Shown: positions 27,808 to 41,214 of the stretch, piece by piece | How the letters are laid out: every line of letters begins with the position of its first letter | Numbering within the stretch: position 1 is the first letter of the stretch | Source of the DNA: Coniochaeta sp. PMI_546 | Taxonomy: Eukaryota > Ascomycota > Sordariomycetes > Coniochaetales > Coniochaetaceae | Reading direction: 5' to 3' | Assembly (NCBI GenBank): GCA_021432605.1 | Contig: MU271153.1 | Span: 1-64,000, forward strand | DNA length: 64,000 nt | Made by a program: the position numbers and the translations under genes | The notes under the pieces: model-generated | Seen by the model: only the letters and a program-made list of their open reading frames with translations | Told to the model about the DNA's origin: nothing | The model's database searches: none

Positions 27808-30088
27808 CGCTGACTACCTCACTTCAAGAGGTACCTGAGGTACCTACTTACCCAGGCTGGTGCGTCTCGTTTCTTTTTTCGTTTCAACCTGCCCGGGCTG
27901 CCGGATTTGCAGCTGCATACAAGCAAGCTCTGACGGAGTTATTTGACATTGACGGCTGCTTCGTATGCTTTGCGGACAATACGGCCACGATGACAAACTG
28001 AAGCTGAGAGCTGAGTCACGCGCCGGCTGCGACGCGGCCCGTGAGCCATCTTTCTCTGCTGAGTGTAGCTAGGGCACTGAATAGGTACGCGCCTAACAGT
28101 ATTTCCCTAACATCCGATGAGCAAGATTTACGAGGCCTCACCGGGTGCGATGGAAGGAGGGAGGAAATGGTGCGCCAAATACGAACGGCTGCTGGGCTTG
28201 CGCATTACGTGCATTGACCTTGTTTATCTGGATATCGGTATTGGTATCAGTTAGTATGCACTCGCGGAGGCCGGGTTTTCTTTTTTTTTTTTTTACCCAG
28301 TCGCCTATGGGACGACACTCATGGTACGTATCTCTGTTGTGCTGCGACTCCCAGCCCACTTCCTGAACCGAATGACGAGTGACGTCGAGCCCGAACATTG
28401 ATTACCCAACCCTGCTATGCTGAATTCGAGAATTTGGTCGATCTGCGTGTGTACACCACACTAGGTAGTGTAACTACGCTAGCGGATGCCATCTTTGCAG
28501 CCATTGGCAAAAGAAAAAGCGCCACGAGAGCCCCACCACCGCGACCCCACCAATCTGGCTAACCTTAAGCATAGTGTATGCTTACGGCCACTTGCAGATG
28601 CCGCGTTGAAATTCAAGATTTTCGCAGCTGAGCCACACCCCTATCATTGTACATCTCCGAGGACGCCGTTTCCCCGGAGCGTATCTCCTACCATCTGTAC
28701 ACGTACATGCCACAGTAGTATAGTAAGGACTTGAAGAATCGCCCGGGAGTGCAGGGAGGGCTGGTTGAGGACTGTCGTCAATCTGACCGAATGAGGTAGT
28801 ATACATGCCTCGTCCGGCTGTGCAGCCTCAAATGGGTTCCTCTTTCCCCAACAGCCGGGCAAGGGTCTGCTACGATCCACCTACTGTGGACACGTAAGGT
28901 AGAGGGAAATGTGGCGCCGCTTCAGCATCCGAAGACAAGTGTGGCTTGCGCGTCGAAGTTGGCATGACGAATCGCTGTCCGAGGTCGAACGCACCGCCAA
29001 ACAACCTACACATACCTTACCTCCCTAATATACATGAAAGGATGACCGTCTCTGATTAGACAGTCTACGCGTTTTGTACACCACCGCATCACCTGACCAG
29101 TCCATGTGATCAGTCAAGCCTTCTTACACTAATGCTGATGATAATCAGTCAGTCATCGGTTCGAGCTGTCAGTTGCCACCTGCACTCTTCACTCAAATTG
29201 AGCAAGTCGGCTGGCTGCTGTTATCTTGCTCCGAATCTCGGAAGGAGAGGCGTGACCAGATGGACAACAGTCATGATACACTTTGATGATAGCGGACAGA
29301 ACAATGACAAAAGAGACGTCCAATAATACCTTATCCTACGGCTAGATAGATTGATCGTGGCCGCCTGGGTTGGTTAGTTACCTGGTTCCAAGTGCCGCTA
29401 TATACCGAGCTAATAACAAGATCCGTTGCCTGAGGTAAATACTGCACGTACCTTCGACTAGTAAGCCGCTACTAATTCAACCAATTCGTGTACTTACTAG
29501 TAGTAGCAACAGCATGTCTAAAATGGATTACGCCAGCTTACTAAATGCCTCCGCGTATTCCCGGTCGATAGTTGGTGCTCGTTAGAAATGTTTTAAATGT
29601 TTGATTCCTCATACTCCTCGGCATTTCGGAGAGCCAGTGTGTGGTGGAAATTCTTTACCAGAAGAAACACCGCAGCTCCCAACAGTACCGGCTTCAGTCG
29701 GGTTCAATTCCCCGTCATAACAGCTTCCGGGCTTAGCGCCACGGACGAGAACTTCAAGGGTGCTTCACTAGTGCACCCCTATGGGATCGATCTCAAATCC
29801 AGACTTTGAGATGACCAATCAGACCGCCTAGCGAGACTGCTGTGCCACATCTGCAACCATGTTTCTGGGTCTTTCCGCCAAGAACGACAAATTTTCAAGA
29901 TGTGGCTTTACCAATCATCGTAACGCCAATGGCCGGGTGGGCTGCAAGCGTTAACACAGTAAAATCTAGATCCCGTAAGCCTGTCGGGAGCCCCGGACTT
30001 GATAGTAGTGTGCGCCTCGTACACTGTACATGCCGGAATGAGGGACTTACACGTACATAGTGTAGTGTACTACGGTCCCTTAGTATAG

Positions 30089-30120
30089 CACACGTGTACA
30101 CGTGTAGTGTAGTGTACTTC
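30089..30120. repeat. Overlapping ACACGTGT palindromes with GTGTAGTGTA repeats
   Basis: CACACGTGTACACGTGTA holds two overlapping palindromes followed by tandem TAGTG units. The same GTGTAGTGTAC string occurs just before (about 30056-30070). Confidence 0.5.
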
Positions 30121-31684
30121 TGTGCATAAAGCGCCGCCCTTCAGTTTAACGACCTCTTCCGTTGTGGGTAATCTTTACCCCGCGATTGAGCTAGACTAAC
30201 CGCTGTATATGGGTGTAAAACGGCCTCGTACACTACGTGTATACTCGAAGTCAGGACGTAACCTCGGGGCAGCGGACGACGACAAAGCGGCCTCCGGCAT
30301 GAATGATTGACTGATGGGTTTTAGCCATCTAGCCTTGTGACTGGAACATGGCCGATTCCCGGGTGCGTCGTCCACCCATCGAAGAGGTAGGAACATCCGG
30401 GCTGCAAAAGGGACACCTAACAGACTGGGTAATTATTGCGCGATGGTTATAAGAACAAGTTACCACTTCCGAATCGTGCTGCATAATCCGGGATCTAGTC
30501 CTACACGTGTACTTAGCGATTCTTGTCGCCTCTCTTAGCGGCCTATACTAGGTGGACGATACTTGCAAACGCATATATTTTCCACAGACAGTGGGTGCAT
30601 GTATTTCCAGAAGCTCATTCCTATGCGAAGGTACCGTGGAGACATGAATATATCATGCATAATACAGTTGTGGGAGAGCAGGTCTTTGCGCAGCCGATTG
30701 TTCCTAGGAAAGCGGGTCCGGCCAGGCAACGTGGGAGAAGCACGCTAATGCACGAAATCTTGCCTAATAATAGGGATCTGTCACGCTTGCCTCAGAATGG
30801 AATGACGGTCCCCAACAAGCAACTTCTCGTAGGGCTTGGTGGCAAAAACGACAATTCCTGCCGGCAAGCTTATCCGAATCCGCCGCACCATAGCCCCGCC
30901 TTGAGCACTGACCGATGAAAGATTCTCACCAACCAGACCACAATGGAAAATTTCCTAGGATAGAGGTGAAGGGCATCGGGTATAGCAGCCCAGGCCTGGC
31001 AAGAACACGGCACGGTTGACAAGAAAGGGATTTGATTAGAGATTTAACTTTTGGCCATCTGGTCTCTGTCACCTGTATGGTGTCTCTCCTCTGTGCCCAT
31101 ATGTTGGAGTTGGCAGATGTGATGTCCAACATGGCTCCAGGCTTGCTAGTCCAGCACTACATACCTACCGATCCTGTCAATGAGGCCCGTGTGATTTGCT
31201 TTGGCTTGCTTCAACCAAGTGGAATAGCTCATGACCATGACGAAGAGCCGTTTCTTGACAGCGAACTAGCGCGTGCCGGCTTGGCAAAACTGTCAGTGCC
31301 ATGGGTCTCCTGTTCTTCGGCGAGATACAGCATAGGGCAAACATGACTTAGTTTCCCAAGAGACATGAGTGTCCCGATAGTCCGCATTGTGGATAATTGA
31401 TATCACTGAGCAAGCTCGGTCCACATTCCGTCGGGCTTGTCTACTTTGTTGCGGTGAAAGAATCCCAGGTCGGTTTGCAGCCCAGAAGTAGCCAACCGCT
31501 GGCGCCAATCATCTTGCCACCGTCATTGATTCAGAACACTTTAAACCTTCCGATCTCCTGGTCATCTTTCCAGGACCGCCCCTCGCTTGTCGACAAAGGG
31601 CCGTACACATCGCGGCAGGATTGGACGTGTAGAGTGTGCTCAACCATCCCATGTACTGGAATGTGTTTTAGTACAAGTCAATGC

Positions 31685-34600
31685 CTATAGAATTATGAGC
31701 TACACAGCAAAGGGGTATGTCAGTTTCTCGTGTCAGAAATTGTTAAATCTCAGCATCGTCAGCTACGTACCTCAATCAGCTTCTCCGTGAGCACAAAGCG
31801 CCCTTTGTCTTGTTCGTGCAAGAGATTAAGGGAACAAGACCGCCAAAGTCCCTCGAAGCCCATGTCCTCCAGGATCGCATCAAGCCTGCCTGTTGACTCC
31901 AGAGCGCTCGCGAACCTGCTGTTGGATGTCAACGTTTGAAGTAGAGCATGTGCTGACACTAGCGTCGCAGAGTTCTGACAGTGCAGAAGAATGTCATCGA
32001 GAATGGAGATGATTGGACCACAGCTATGCCATATGGTTAGCATACAACAGGTGAGACATTGCTCAAGGCCACTTACAGGTGCATGATTATGGCCGGCCGT
32101 GCAGTTGCTACTTCATTCAACCATTCCAAGCTCTTGTGTTGAACAGCATCCTCAAGGTACCGAAAATCAACCAGCTCAAGGGCGGTATTGAGGAGCAAAT
32201 CCTTGTCCTTTGTTGTTGCTGTCAGGCTCCTAGTAGCTCGAGAGTGTGCAGCATCGGGGAGAACGCCGGGATTTATGCCAGCTACCCAGAGGCTGTCTCT
32301 CAGTTCCTCAGGGCTCACGGTCCTTGCAACGATAAGGGCCAAATAGGGCGAGGACGAGAAGTTCCTGGCTGTTGCATCATTGTCCGATGTCCAGCTTGTC
32401 ATCTCGAGGAGAGTCGATAACACCCTCAGCGCTGTTGCTTTGGTGATAGTGTCCGTGAGACCCCTGACAAGACACGCGCAAGCTGCGAAGTGGAAGTTCT
32501 CGCTGTTGAAGTGAATGCCGTATGTATCGTCGAGCGGAAGAGCAGCTTCTTCAAGCTGGACCCGACCCTGAAGCAATTGCTGTACCATGTTATCTCCCCG
32601 GATATTTTCAGACGTGTTGATGTTTGTGAGGATGGACTCCAGAAATACGGCTGTACAGTTGAACAAGGTTGGTGGCACCAGGCGCAGCAACGATATGGCT
32701 AGCCAGAATAACTGTAGTCCATATCGTGACGCTGACGGCAGCTTGGCCATCATTTTCGACAATGAAGTAACAATCGCCACTAACATCTCGCTGTTGTTGT
32801 CCTCACCAAATCGACCCACACTATTGCGGAGAGCTACAAGCACCTGATACAGGAGATCGTCGTCGACTTCTTCGCGCGCCAAGCAGCCCATGACCGTAAA
32901 GGCTCTGGGCTGAATGGCAGGATTGTTCTGGAACGCTGTGCTCGCGACCAGACTCATCCATCGTGAACGCCACGCATTTGCCATGTCGACGGACGCAGCG
33001 GCCACTGTACATGTATCGAAGAGCAAGGCTGCGAGATTCTCTGTCGCTGTCAATGTTGGTCCAGCCTCCTGGGTGGTTGACATGGATCCGGCTTCCCTTG
33101 CAAACGCTGGAGGGCCGGAGAACATATCGTTCTTTGGCTCAGAGAGGAATTCGAGGGTCCCCCTAAGCCTGTTGAGTCGGGTTTCGTCCAGCATAAAGGA
33201 AGTACAGGCGGAGTGGATGGTGTTGATAAGAAGTCGATGAACAGTCTGGCGCACCTCGGCTTGCCCAGTATTGGCCAGCATGGTGACGATATGGAAAATT
33301 TCGGGTAAGTAGAGCTGCGACTGTATACCGCTGTCGAAAGAAAGAGAGAGACAGAACTGGAGTAACACGCAAATCTCTGACCAGACTGCGTTGTCCGGTA
33401 GATACTTCGTTGGTCGCAGGGATGAGCGATTCAAAGCCTTCCGTAGTCGCGAGATAATTCTCCCCTTGATGGTGACGGTACCCATTCCAGCCATAACCGA
33501 TGCAAGGGTCTCTGTTTGCTCATCATCGAAGCCGATGTTGAGTGCTGTCTTGATTACCTCCTCGACGAAGATATCAAGGAGCACCTCATCCTGGTGGATG
33601 ACGGGCCACACTGTCTGCTCAAGAGTGTAACTCAACGTCGGGTCGGACAATGTCACATCAATCAGCTTGCGAAATAGAACAGCGATCTTCTCTCGGCCTT
33701 TATCGCTTTCCGTCTCTGTAGCAAGGAGAAATACACGCAGTCCCGGTATCCATGGTGCCATATATGCCAAGCTCAAGGGCTTCTGCTCGTCGGAGAAGCT
33801 ATCCCAGCCGACAAAAAACTCGTTCAGGAAATCCGACGTGAGTTGTGGTTCTGCTCGAGCAAGCTTCTGGCTAATCTGGACGATGAACTGGGACGGATCA
33901 AGAGGGATGGACACGTCTAGTAGGAGCACGTCAGAAGTGTTGGGCGGACAGGTGGAGGGGTTCGGCGTACCTCTGGAACATAGAAGCTTGGACGCAGCTG
34001 TGAAGTTGAAAGCTTTGCAGAGTGCGCCGAGAAGGTTATATGAGGAGAGCCTCAAGGCAGGATCTTGGCTTGCGAGATTGGTTAGGGCAAGGTTTAAGAG
34101 TGTCCCAGGGACGTCTTGTGGCCTGATAAGTCTCTCAAATGACTTCTGAGCCCGAGTATCCTTGCCATATTTCAATTTTGCCGCACGTATTGCCTGTAAA
34201 ATGTCGGCCTTCTTGGGACTGGTGAAGTACATGACGACTTTCCCGTTGTCAGCACGGAGACCAAAGGCCGAGTCGTCCTCGGTTTGTATTGAGGTCGGGG
34301 CCTCATCGACCTCCCCGAGCCGGAAAATGTCGTTGACAGTGCTGCTGAGGCGGAAGCCGGGATGTACTTCTTGCTTGTTGTTCGTCGTGACTTGGACGAA
34401 CTGGCTACCCACCTTGATAACGACTTCGAGCTTGCCTTTGGTCTTGGATAGCCTTGTGATGGGCTGGAAGACATAGCGCGTGTCTGTGACAACGCTGATG
34501 GTCTCTTTGGGCAGATGCAACTGGCTGAGGTGGAAGTGTGCCTGCAGTTCCTGTAAACTGCCTATGAGATGATAATCGACGTTCCTAGGGCTAAAGACAC

Positions 34601-37600
34601 TGCATTCATTCTTTGAAGACATCTTGAGAACTCGACGCAGACATTTCCTGTGCGCTGGATTTAGCTACTGCGACCAAACGTCGGTCCGATTGGAGGGGAG
34701 CCAAACTGACTTGCAAGCACCGTTCATGTTATAAATGTAGATGCGCGAGAGTTGTCGTGAAAGCTCGGTCGGGGTGAGGAGCTCAAGCTTATGAAAGAGC
34801 TCATCTTGAGGCTCATTCTGGCCATTGTAGCATGTTGCATCAATCAACAGTCCAAACGGTCGGTGCCATAAGCGGCTGGCAATCTATCGGGGTATAAGCT
34901 ACTGCAAACCCCTTCGCGCTGGTGTCAAATGCTCGACAAACCTTTAGATAACAGTATAACAATGTGTCGTAATCTATGGATTCTGCGTCGATGTTCCGAA
35001 GTATTATGCATATGATCGACAGGCCGTCCTGTGCGGTCAGCATACCGACCTATCAAATCCTTGGTTTCTGGGTTGACATACCTTGCTCTCTCCGCCATCA
35101 TAAACAGCACGTGCTGTGAGAAAGGACTCGGTGCTACGAAAGGCATTCCGCAGCATAAAATTCTGGAACCTCGAGTAAGCCGGTGGCGAGTTGGCCGATA
35201 TTTGAGGCCTGTTCCATGTCACGGCTAGTGGAGGGGGCCCAAGATTGGTGATTAGGTTCCTCAGAGGCTCGAGCACTGGGGAACGACCCCGAGTTGACTC
35301 CGCAGGGGACCGAACGTAGTCCCTCCTTTCTTGAGAGACTAATCGTTGACGCACATGATCCCAGTGATCATATAAGAACCGATGGAGGGCAACGCATGAG
35401 CCAAAGTCAAAGGACTCACCCCCCGAAGGACTTTCGGATCCCTCGGGGGGAACCTGGATATGTCAATTGCGTTGCACCCCAAGGCGACAGAGTAGAACTT
35501 ACCGATATCTCGCGAAGGAATGTGGTCACTCGATAAATATTCTGCGTAAGAAAGTCATTGAGGGGGAACATGTAGGGTTCCTTGGCACCAAAGAGGACGT
35601 TGTTGGCCAAATTCTGTATGATTTTGGCGATCAAAGTGAGACCGCGCCTCATTTCCTTCGAAGGGACGGTGCTGACAAGCCCCTCGACCTCGGGGGCGAC
35701 GATGGCTGGGCAGAAGAACCGTAGGAATATGAACGCTCCAACAGCAGTGTACTTGGCTTCCCCAAATCGAGGCATCACGGCAGTAGAGATCTACAATTTT
35801 CAGCCGGAGATCATGGGTGAAGCGCTGAGGACTGCAGACGATACTCACAATGCTACATATCTTCCTGAACGAGTCCGGAATATCCATGGACGACGCACAT
35901 ATGTCGTCTATGAAGACTTTGGCAACAATCTGGAGCTGGATCGCGTTCTTCTGTCGCTCTTCCTCTGTATTGACCTTGGACGGGTCCAGCTCGAGGTTTA
36001 GGTCCTTTGACGTTAGCATGAGCCTCTCGACCACTTTTTGTAATGTGGCTTTCAAGTATCCCGCTCCCTTCCATTTTGCGTAGACCGAGAGCATCTTGGT
36101 CGCGACGCAAGTCCGTCGAAGTAACTCCGATTCGTTTTCTACAACATGTCAATATGTCGCCCTCTGTGGTCGTCTGGTTCAGGTGCTAACCTGTATCCTC
36201 GATCTCCTGTTTTATCAAGGCCTCGAGAAGGATGAAGCTGAGGCCGCGCGTCTCGAAAATGTTGAGAAGAGAAATGGTCAGTTCATCTACTTCATGACCA
36301 GGGCAGACTGAAGTCATGGCAACTGCTAAGCTTGTGTCGGCAGTGAGAAGCTGGAGATAATCGTGTCAGCAAAGAAGTACCAAGGATGCAAGAAGACTCA
36401 CATCCAATAGCTCATCATATTTCTCGTTTACAGCCGTATCAGAAAGGTTATTGAATTCTGTACCCTGGACTAGAATGTTATAGAGGACCCTGACAAATGC
36501 TGTTCTGATCTCCACGTTTTCATGGTACCCGATACTGAGGGAATGCTTCAGACCAACGTCAATGTTGGCGCTCAGCAGGTTCGAAAGTATGTTGATAGCT
36601 AAATCCGAAATCGTGGCCGAATCATCTCGGCCGGTGGGATGCTCTTGCCTGCCAAGCTCTGCGCTCTCGAGGTTAAGCAATGAGAGGAAGCGATTAAAGT
36701 ACTGATGGAACATTTGCGATTTCAGCTCGCTCGTGCCGGCGTCAGTCTGGCCGTCTCCAGGTTGTAGTGGCAGACGAAAGGTTAACTCGGTCAGTGACTT
36801 GAGGCAGGCCTTGTCCAAATCTCTTTGCACCCTTGCAGCTTCATCCTGCCTGGTGCCGTTCGCGACTGCCGCATCGGCTTTAGGGGTTTTGGGTCGAGCA
36901 ATCCAGCTGAATATATATTCCAAGAGTTGGTTGCGGATGCGGACATCATCCCGTAGGTTCAGGTGCTCCTTTCGTTTCGTGACGGCCTCGCATAACTGGC
37001 AAATCTTTATCTTGACTCGCAAACTGCTGGGGCTATCGGTCACACCATCTAGAAATTTCGCAAAGTTGAGTGTGAGTGCACCAAGATGAACAGATGATGC
37101 AGCACCGAGGTCAGATGGGGTGTCAAGTCTCTCGACCAAAGCTTTGAGGAGAGATGCCGACTGTTCGGCAAAGATGATCTCACTGTCCTGGCCTTTGGAA
37201 GACGTCTCCAGAGCACCGGTGAAGAGAACATCAAGTTCGGATTCGAGAGCCTTAAAAAGCGGCTGATATAATGTTGGTGAAACCTCGGATGATAAGATGT
37301 CTCTCATTGCTTCCCGGACACGCACATTTCCACAAGCAAGCAACTGGATGCTTAGTCTCAGAAACCTTGCAAGAAGTGGTTCTTCATGGTTGTCTGAAGA
37401 GAGTCGGTCTATCCATCTCAGACCGCTGACAGCTGGTTCATCAAGGCTAATAGCCTGGTCAGCAGTGCAAATGCCACCCAAGGACGCGAGAAAGCCAGAA
37501 TAGTTCCGCCACTCAGCCAGCGACTTCTCCGACACGGCATCTGCTGAAGCTGTCGAGACGTCTTTAGAGAGATGTAACCACTTGTCGAAGGATATCTCCC

Positions 37601-40186
37601 ACGCCTCGAGGATGCCACTGCTGGGGTGCTGCAGCCGCCTGAGAAGGTTCCGGTTTCTCTTTTGAAAGGCAACCAGACCGGTAAACCTGAATTCTTTCGA
37701 GGATAATTCACTATAGACCTCGGCATTCCGCAAGAGTGTCGAGGATGACCGGCTTTCAGTTGCAGAGTCTACAAGGCGCGACTCGGTCAAGAAGACGCCT
37801 ATGCAAGAGGTAACCTGTTGGCATATTTGTAAGTCCGCAGAGCAAAGCGCGACAAGGAGAAGCGTTTCAAGCCTCGTTGAGGCTGAGATTCGTTCCGGTA
37901 TCTCTTCTGGAAGCTCGCACAGCTCCTGAAAGTTATCAGCGAACGGTCCTCGCACGTGACGTCGGAGACAAGCTCACCGGGATAGACTCCAGCAGCAAAA
38001 GCCTGGACTCCAAGTAATTAAGAAGCGCTTTCAGTGCAGTTTCGCTCGGTGGAAGACCGAGACGATCGCATATGGACGACAACACAGAGGCACTTCGCAT
38101 GGTTAGCGGGAGAATGCTAAGTCGGGATGTGAGCGACAAATATACCTCAACCGCCAGAAGTTGGACTTGAAACTGGGCGAATCAAGCCCCCGGGACTCTC
38201 TCAGCGTTTGCAAGATGACCTCTTCATGGAATAGCCTCCTGGCAACACCGGCAGCCAGCCGTCTGGTGGACTCGTTTGCTGCGACCACGCACGACACAAT
38301 CGACGAGAAGTTGTTCAGATAGAATCGGTCCCGATCAGCGTGCTCGCTTGGGGGCCCCTCAAAAAGTGTCATCGGCGATGCGTCTAGGAAATTCAAGATG
38401 TTACATATCATATTAATCGAGGAAGGACTCTCTATGACCTTGCGTTGGGGACTGCCCTGGTCACCAGCAAAAGCCTCCCTCAAAAGCGATGACATGCTCT
38501 AAAATGATGGGTTAGTCGATAAGTCCACAAAGCCAGATCCTGGTGGCCATACCTTCAGCTGTCCCTGAATGAAAGCAGATGCTGCTGTGAACAAGGGCTG
38601 GTAGTTCTCAGCATCTTCCAAGCGGGCAAAGTGAGAGCAGGCCTGAATAGCGGAAATCTTGAAGCTCAGAGGCGCCGACGGTGCAAGACAAGTCTGCGCC
38701 AAAGATGTCACACAACTCTCAAAATTCAGGTGCGCTAGGCTGACGAAGGCCGCGGTCATGACGTCTTGTTCGAACAGAACCTCATCTGCGCCAGGAGTCA
38801 GACGGTGGAAGACTGCGTCTTTGACTTCGTCTTGGACGTCCATAGCGTAGCTCATCAATGCTGAGTCGCTCTCGGCGTTGAAGTGGCGTGCCGCCCGTAA
38901 CAACGAGACTAAGCAGTAAGCTGCTTGTTCGTTTCGGTTCCTGAGCGCCTTGCGCAGGCCGTCCAGAAAGGCAACTTTCTTCGACATGCTACTGCTCTTA
39001 GCTTCCCTGAGATTGCTTGCAACCTCGAATACATCCGGAAGCAGGAACAACAAGGTGGTCTGTAGTGGGAAAAGCACAGCACGTCTCCTGCCGTTGTCCA
39101 CCACGGTCTGAGCCATGTCGAAAAGTGTGTCGGGGGCGCCATCGCGGCGCTTATGCATCGCATGTAGCTGAACAAACTCTTCGGGGTATCTGTCAAGCCA
39201 TCGCATGATAAGCAAAGGGGTGACGATAGCCACGACATTCTGAAACGACTTGCGAAAGTGGAGAAAACTTGAGCAGAACTCTTGTATGACCAAGCTCAGC
39301 TTCTGGCTGTCGACCCAAAACGACGAGACCAGGCGAAGAACGATCAGAGCCGACCTCTCGTCCTCGGCAGCCGCAGCATTTGGGATTGGGGCGCCCTGTG
39401 CCGGAGCCGCGGTGCGGACGTTGTATATCACGTTTCTGAAGTACTCGAATACGGCAGTCCAGCTTGAAGCCGACATGTACTCAACCACGGTCTGAACGTG
39501 TGACTTGAGCGCAGCATTGTGGTTTTCGAGCAGTCGAGAGGTCTCGAGGGGGTTGTCTGATGGTGTAGAGACAGGGGCCTTGGCGGCTTCCTCTAGGAGC
39601 CGGAAGGCTACACCCCTAGAAGACGACTCATCCAGGATTGTCCTTCCTGGAAGGATGTGACCTTCTGGTATGGGCTCGAACAGCAGCTTGATCACCTCAA
39701 AGATGCGATTGATGAGAAGCTCGTCCAGTGCTTCGGGGACAGGAAGCGTAGCTCGGTGGCGCGCCGATGTGTCCGTGGCATGACTGTCGTGAGAGGCAGC
39801 AGAGCCGTCTGAATGCCAGTGGCTTGAGCAGCAGTCGGCTATCAGTTGGAATATGTATAGCTCGGAAAGGAGGACGTGGGGCGGATGAGACAGAACAGTC
39901 TTGTATGGGCCAGCAATGTCTTCCAGCAAGGAGAGCAGCGAATCGAGGACTAGGCTCAAGGAGAAGGCGCTGATCTTGACGAGGGTTGCGCGCGTGATAA
40001 GAACAATCTCGTCTTGGTAGAGGTCCTGGGCTTGAGTTCCAGTCCGATGTGGTAGCTGCGAGAGAGGCGAGACATGTCGAGGTTAGCGACGGAAACCTTG
40101 ACAGGGAACGGTAAGGTTGGAAGGACGTTTACCCTGGTTGTGAGCCTCTCAACCAGAACGGATACCAGGCCAGCATCGCCGTTCAT
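31685..40186 (-). CDS. IRA: Ira/NF1-type Ras GTPase-activating protein
   Basis: Fourteen exons (minus strand): 40186..40133, 40055..38553, 38498..38146, 38092..37978, 37925..36402, 36350..36191, 36138..35849, 35790..35503, 35453..35082, 35028..34942, 34883..34711, 34647..32077, 32023..31771, 31699..31685. They sum to 2585 residues, as expected. The protein switches off Ras by stimulating GTP hydrolysis, upstream of cAMP/PKA and MAPK signalling. The RasGAP domain covers about 1180-1480: ELLRRTCVATKML near 1241-1252 aligns with the arginine-finger loop and FIFLRFFCPAI near 1353-1363 is the FLR motif. A Sec14-like segment (SRLWHRPFGLLIDAT) and a PH-like segment (VDYHLIGSLQELQAHF) follow. Thirteen introns of 49-77 bp cluster around the GAP and Sec14 regions. 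The last exon adds only LIIL. The exon 3/4 join (intron 38145..38093) is the least certain. The function of the N-terminal ~1100 residues is not evident. Confidence 0.93.
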
Positions 40187-41214
40187 TGTAGGGTAGAAGT
40201 GGGATTATGCCGTGCACCGAAGCTGGCAAGCGGCGTTGCATATTCGACAAGCTAGCACGCACGTTGTTCGAGAACTAGACTACTCTCTTCCCCTGGCCGG
40301 AGAGCGAGAGGGTCAGCTTGGAGTGGTTGAGCGAGACTGGGATTTGAGAAAATCTGGCATATCCAGACAATATTGTCGAACGAGAAATTAGTGATTCCCA
40401 CAGGATCTGAGTTTGAGGCATAGGGGTATGGATGTGGATGTTCGATGGCGCAAAGGATACCTTCGACGGGAGCATTGGGACTGGTACTGGGAGGTGGTCC
40501 AGCGCGGAAAGAGGAAGGAGCGGAGCTGTCTCTCATGGGCGGGGCGGGGCGGCGGGGGGACGAGCTTCTGGCAAGAGCGATCACGGGCCCTGGCGGGGAA
40601 GACATTCTTTCTGGAAAGGCTTTGGTGGCTGCTGGCTAAGGTAAGGTACAAGGTAAAGGGGTCTTCACTGTGGTAAGTTCACACGACCCCCACCTACTGG
40701 ATAAGGTATCGTCCTGCCAGTGTATACCTTGAGCATCGGGTCAGGTGCACCCCTGGCCAAACACCAAGCGGAGGCTGAGACCTTATTGCAGGACCGACAG
40801 GTATCGTACCAGAACTACTAATCAAGGCAAGGTATCTTGAACTTAGCTTGCGCAATTTGTGTCATCATATGTAATAGTAAAGACCGAAAAGGCGGAACGC
40901 GCTAGGATATGAGGTTGTCACAAGTGTTTTCACCATGTGTGCAGGGAAGCAAAGCCGGTACACAGCCGAAAAGCACTCGAGCTTCTTTGAGAGCACCAAA
41001 ACTAACCTAGCTACGTTAATCTAGAAATGAGTACACACTAGAAACAGGTGGGCAACGACCTAGCTTGGGGCCACTGCATTCAAGGCAAGACATGAAGGGA
41101 GAGAGACCGTGGCGAACTTGCATCCTGACTTCCATCAGTTACTTGATCATCAATCTGACACGATGCGCAACTCCGGCGAAGATAAGATACGGGCTTTCCA
41201 TGCTTAGTGTCTTT
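40187..41214. promoter_or_regulatory. Intergenic region between RasGAP and Rat1 genes
   Basis: Promoter of the RasGAP gene and 3' flank of Rat1. It has a G-rich tract at 40537-40559 and short TAAGGTAAGGTA-type repeats near 40637-40660. There is no convincing gene. Confidence 0.5.
40537..40559 (+). promoter_or_regulatory. Potential G-quadruplex upstream of the RasGAP gene
   Basis: Four G-runs (3, 4, 4 and 6 Gs) separated by 1, 1 and 4 nt meet the usual quadruplex pattern, about 350 bp upstream of the RasGAP start codon on the non-template strand for that minus gene's complement. Function is unknown. Confidence 0.45.

Larger units (their letters stand above)
27357..31684. promoter_or_regulatory. 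4.3-kb gene-free region upstream of the Rpn4-like gene
   Basis: No protein-coding gene, tRNA or transposon is recognisable in this long stretch of ordinary composition. It includes the promoter of the Rpn4-like gene (leftmost part) and the 3' flank of the RasGAP gene (rightmost part). Notable content: AGGTACCT repeats at about 27829-27844, a 14-T tract at 28281-28294, three perfect TACACGTGTA palindromes (27798, 30097, 30502) and GTGTAGTGTA repeats around 30060-30118. Confidence 0.6.

Noticed and set aside
29640-29730. Possible tRNA because of GGTTCAATTCCCCG at about 29700
   Set aside because: Only a T-arm-like string is present. No acceptor stem, D-arm or anticodon arm can be placed around it.
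30837-30846. GGTGGCAAAA, resembling the Rpn4-bound PACE element
   Set aside because: A single 9-bp match in a 64-kb window is expected at low frequency by chance, and it lies 3.5 kb from the Rpn4-like start with no proteasome gene nearby.
34840-34941. Reading through the intron at 34941..34884 of the RasGAP gene
   Set aside because: Although open for a while, it replaces the conserved LK-IASRLWHRPFG junction. The GTTTGT donor and GATAG acceptor restore it.
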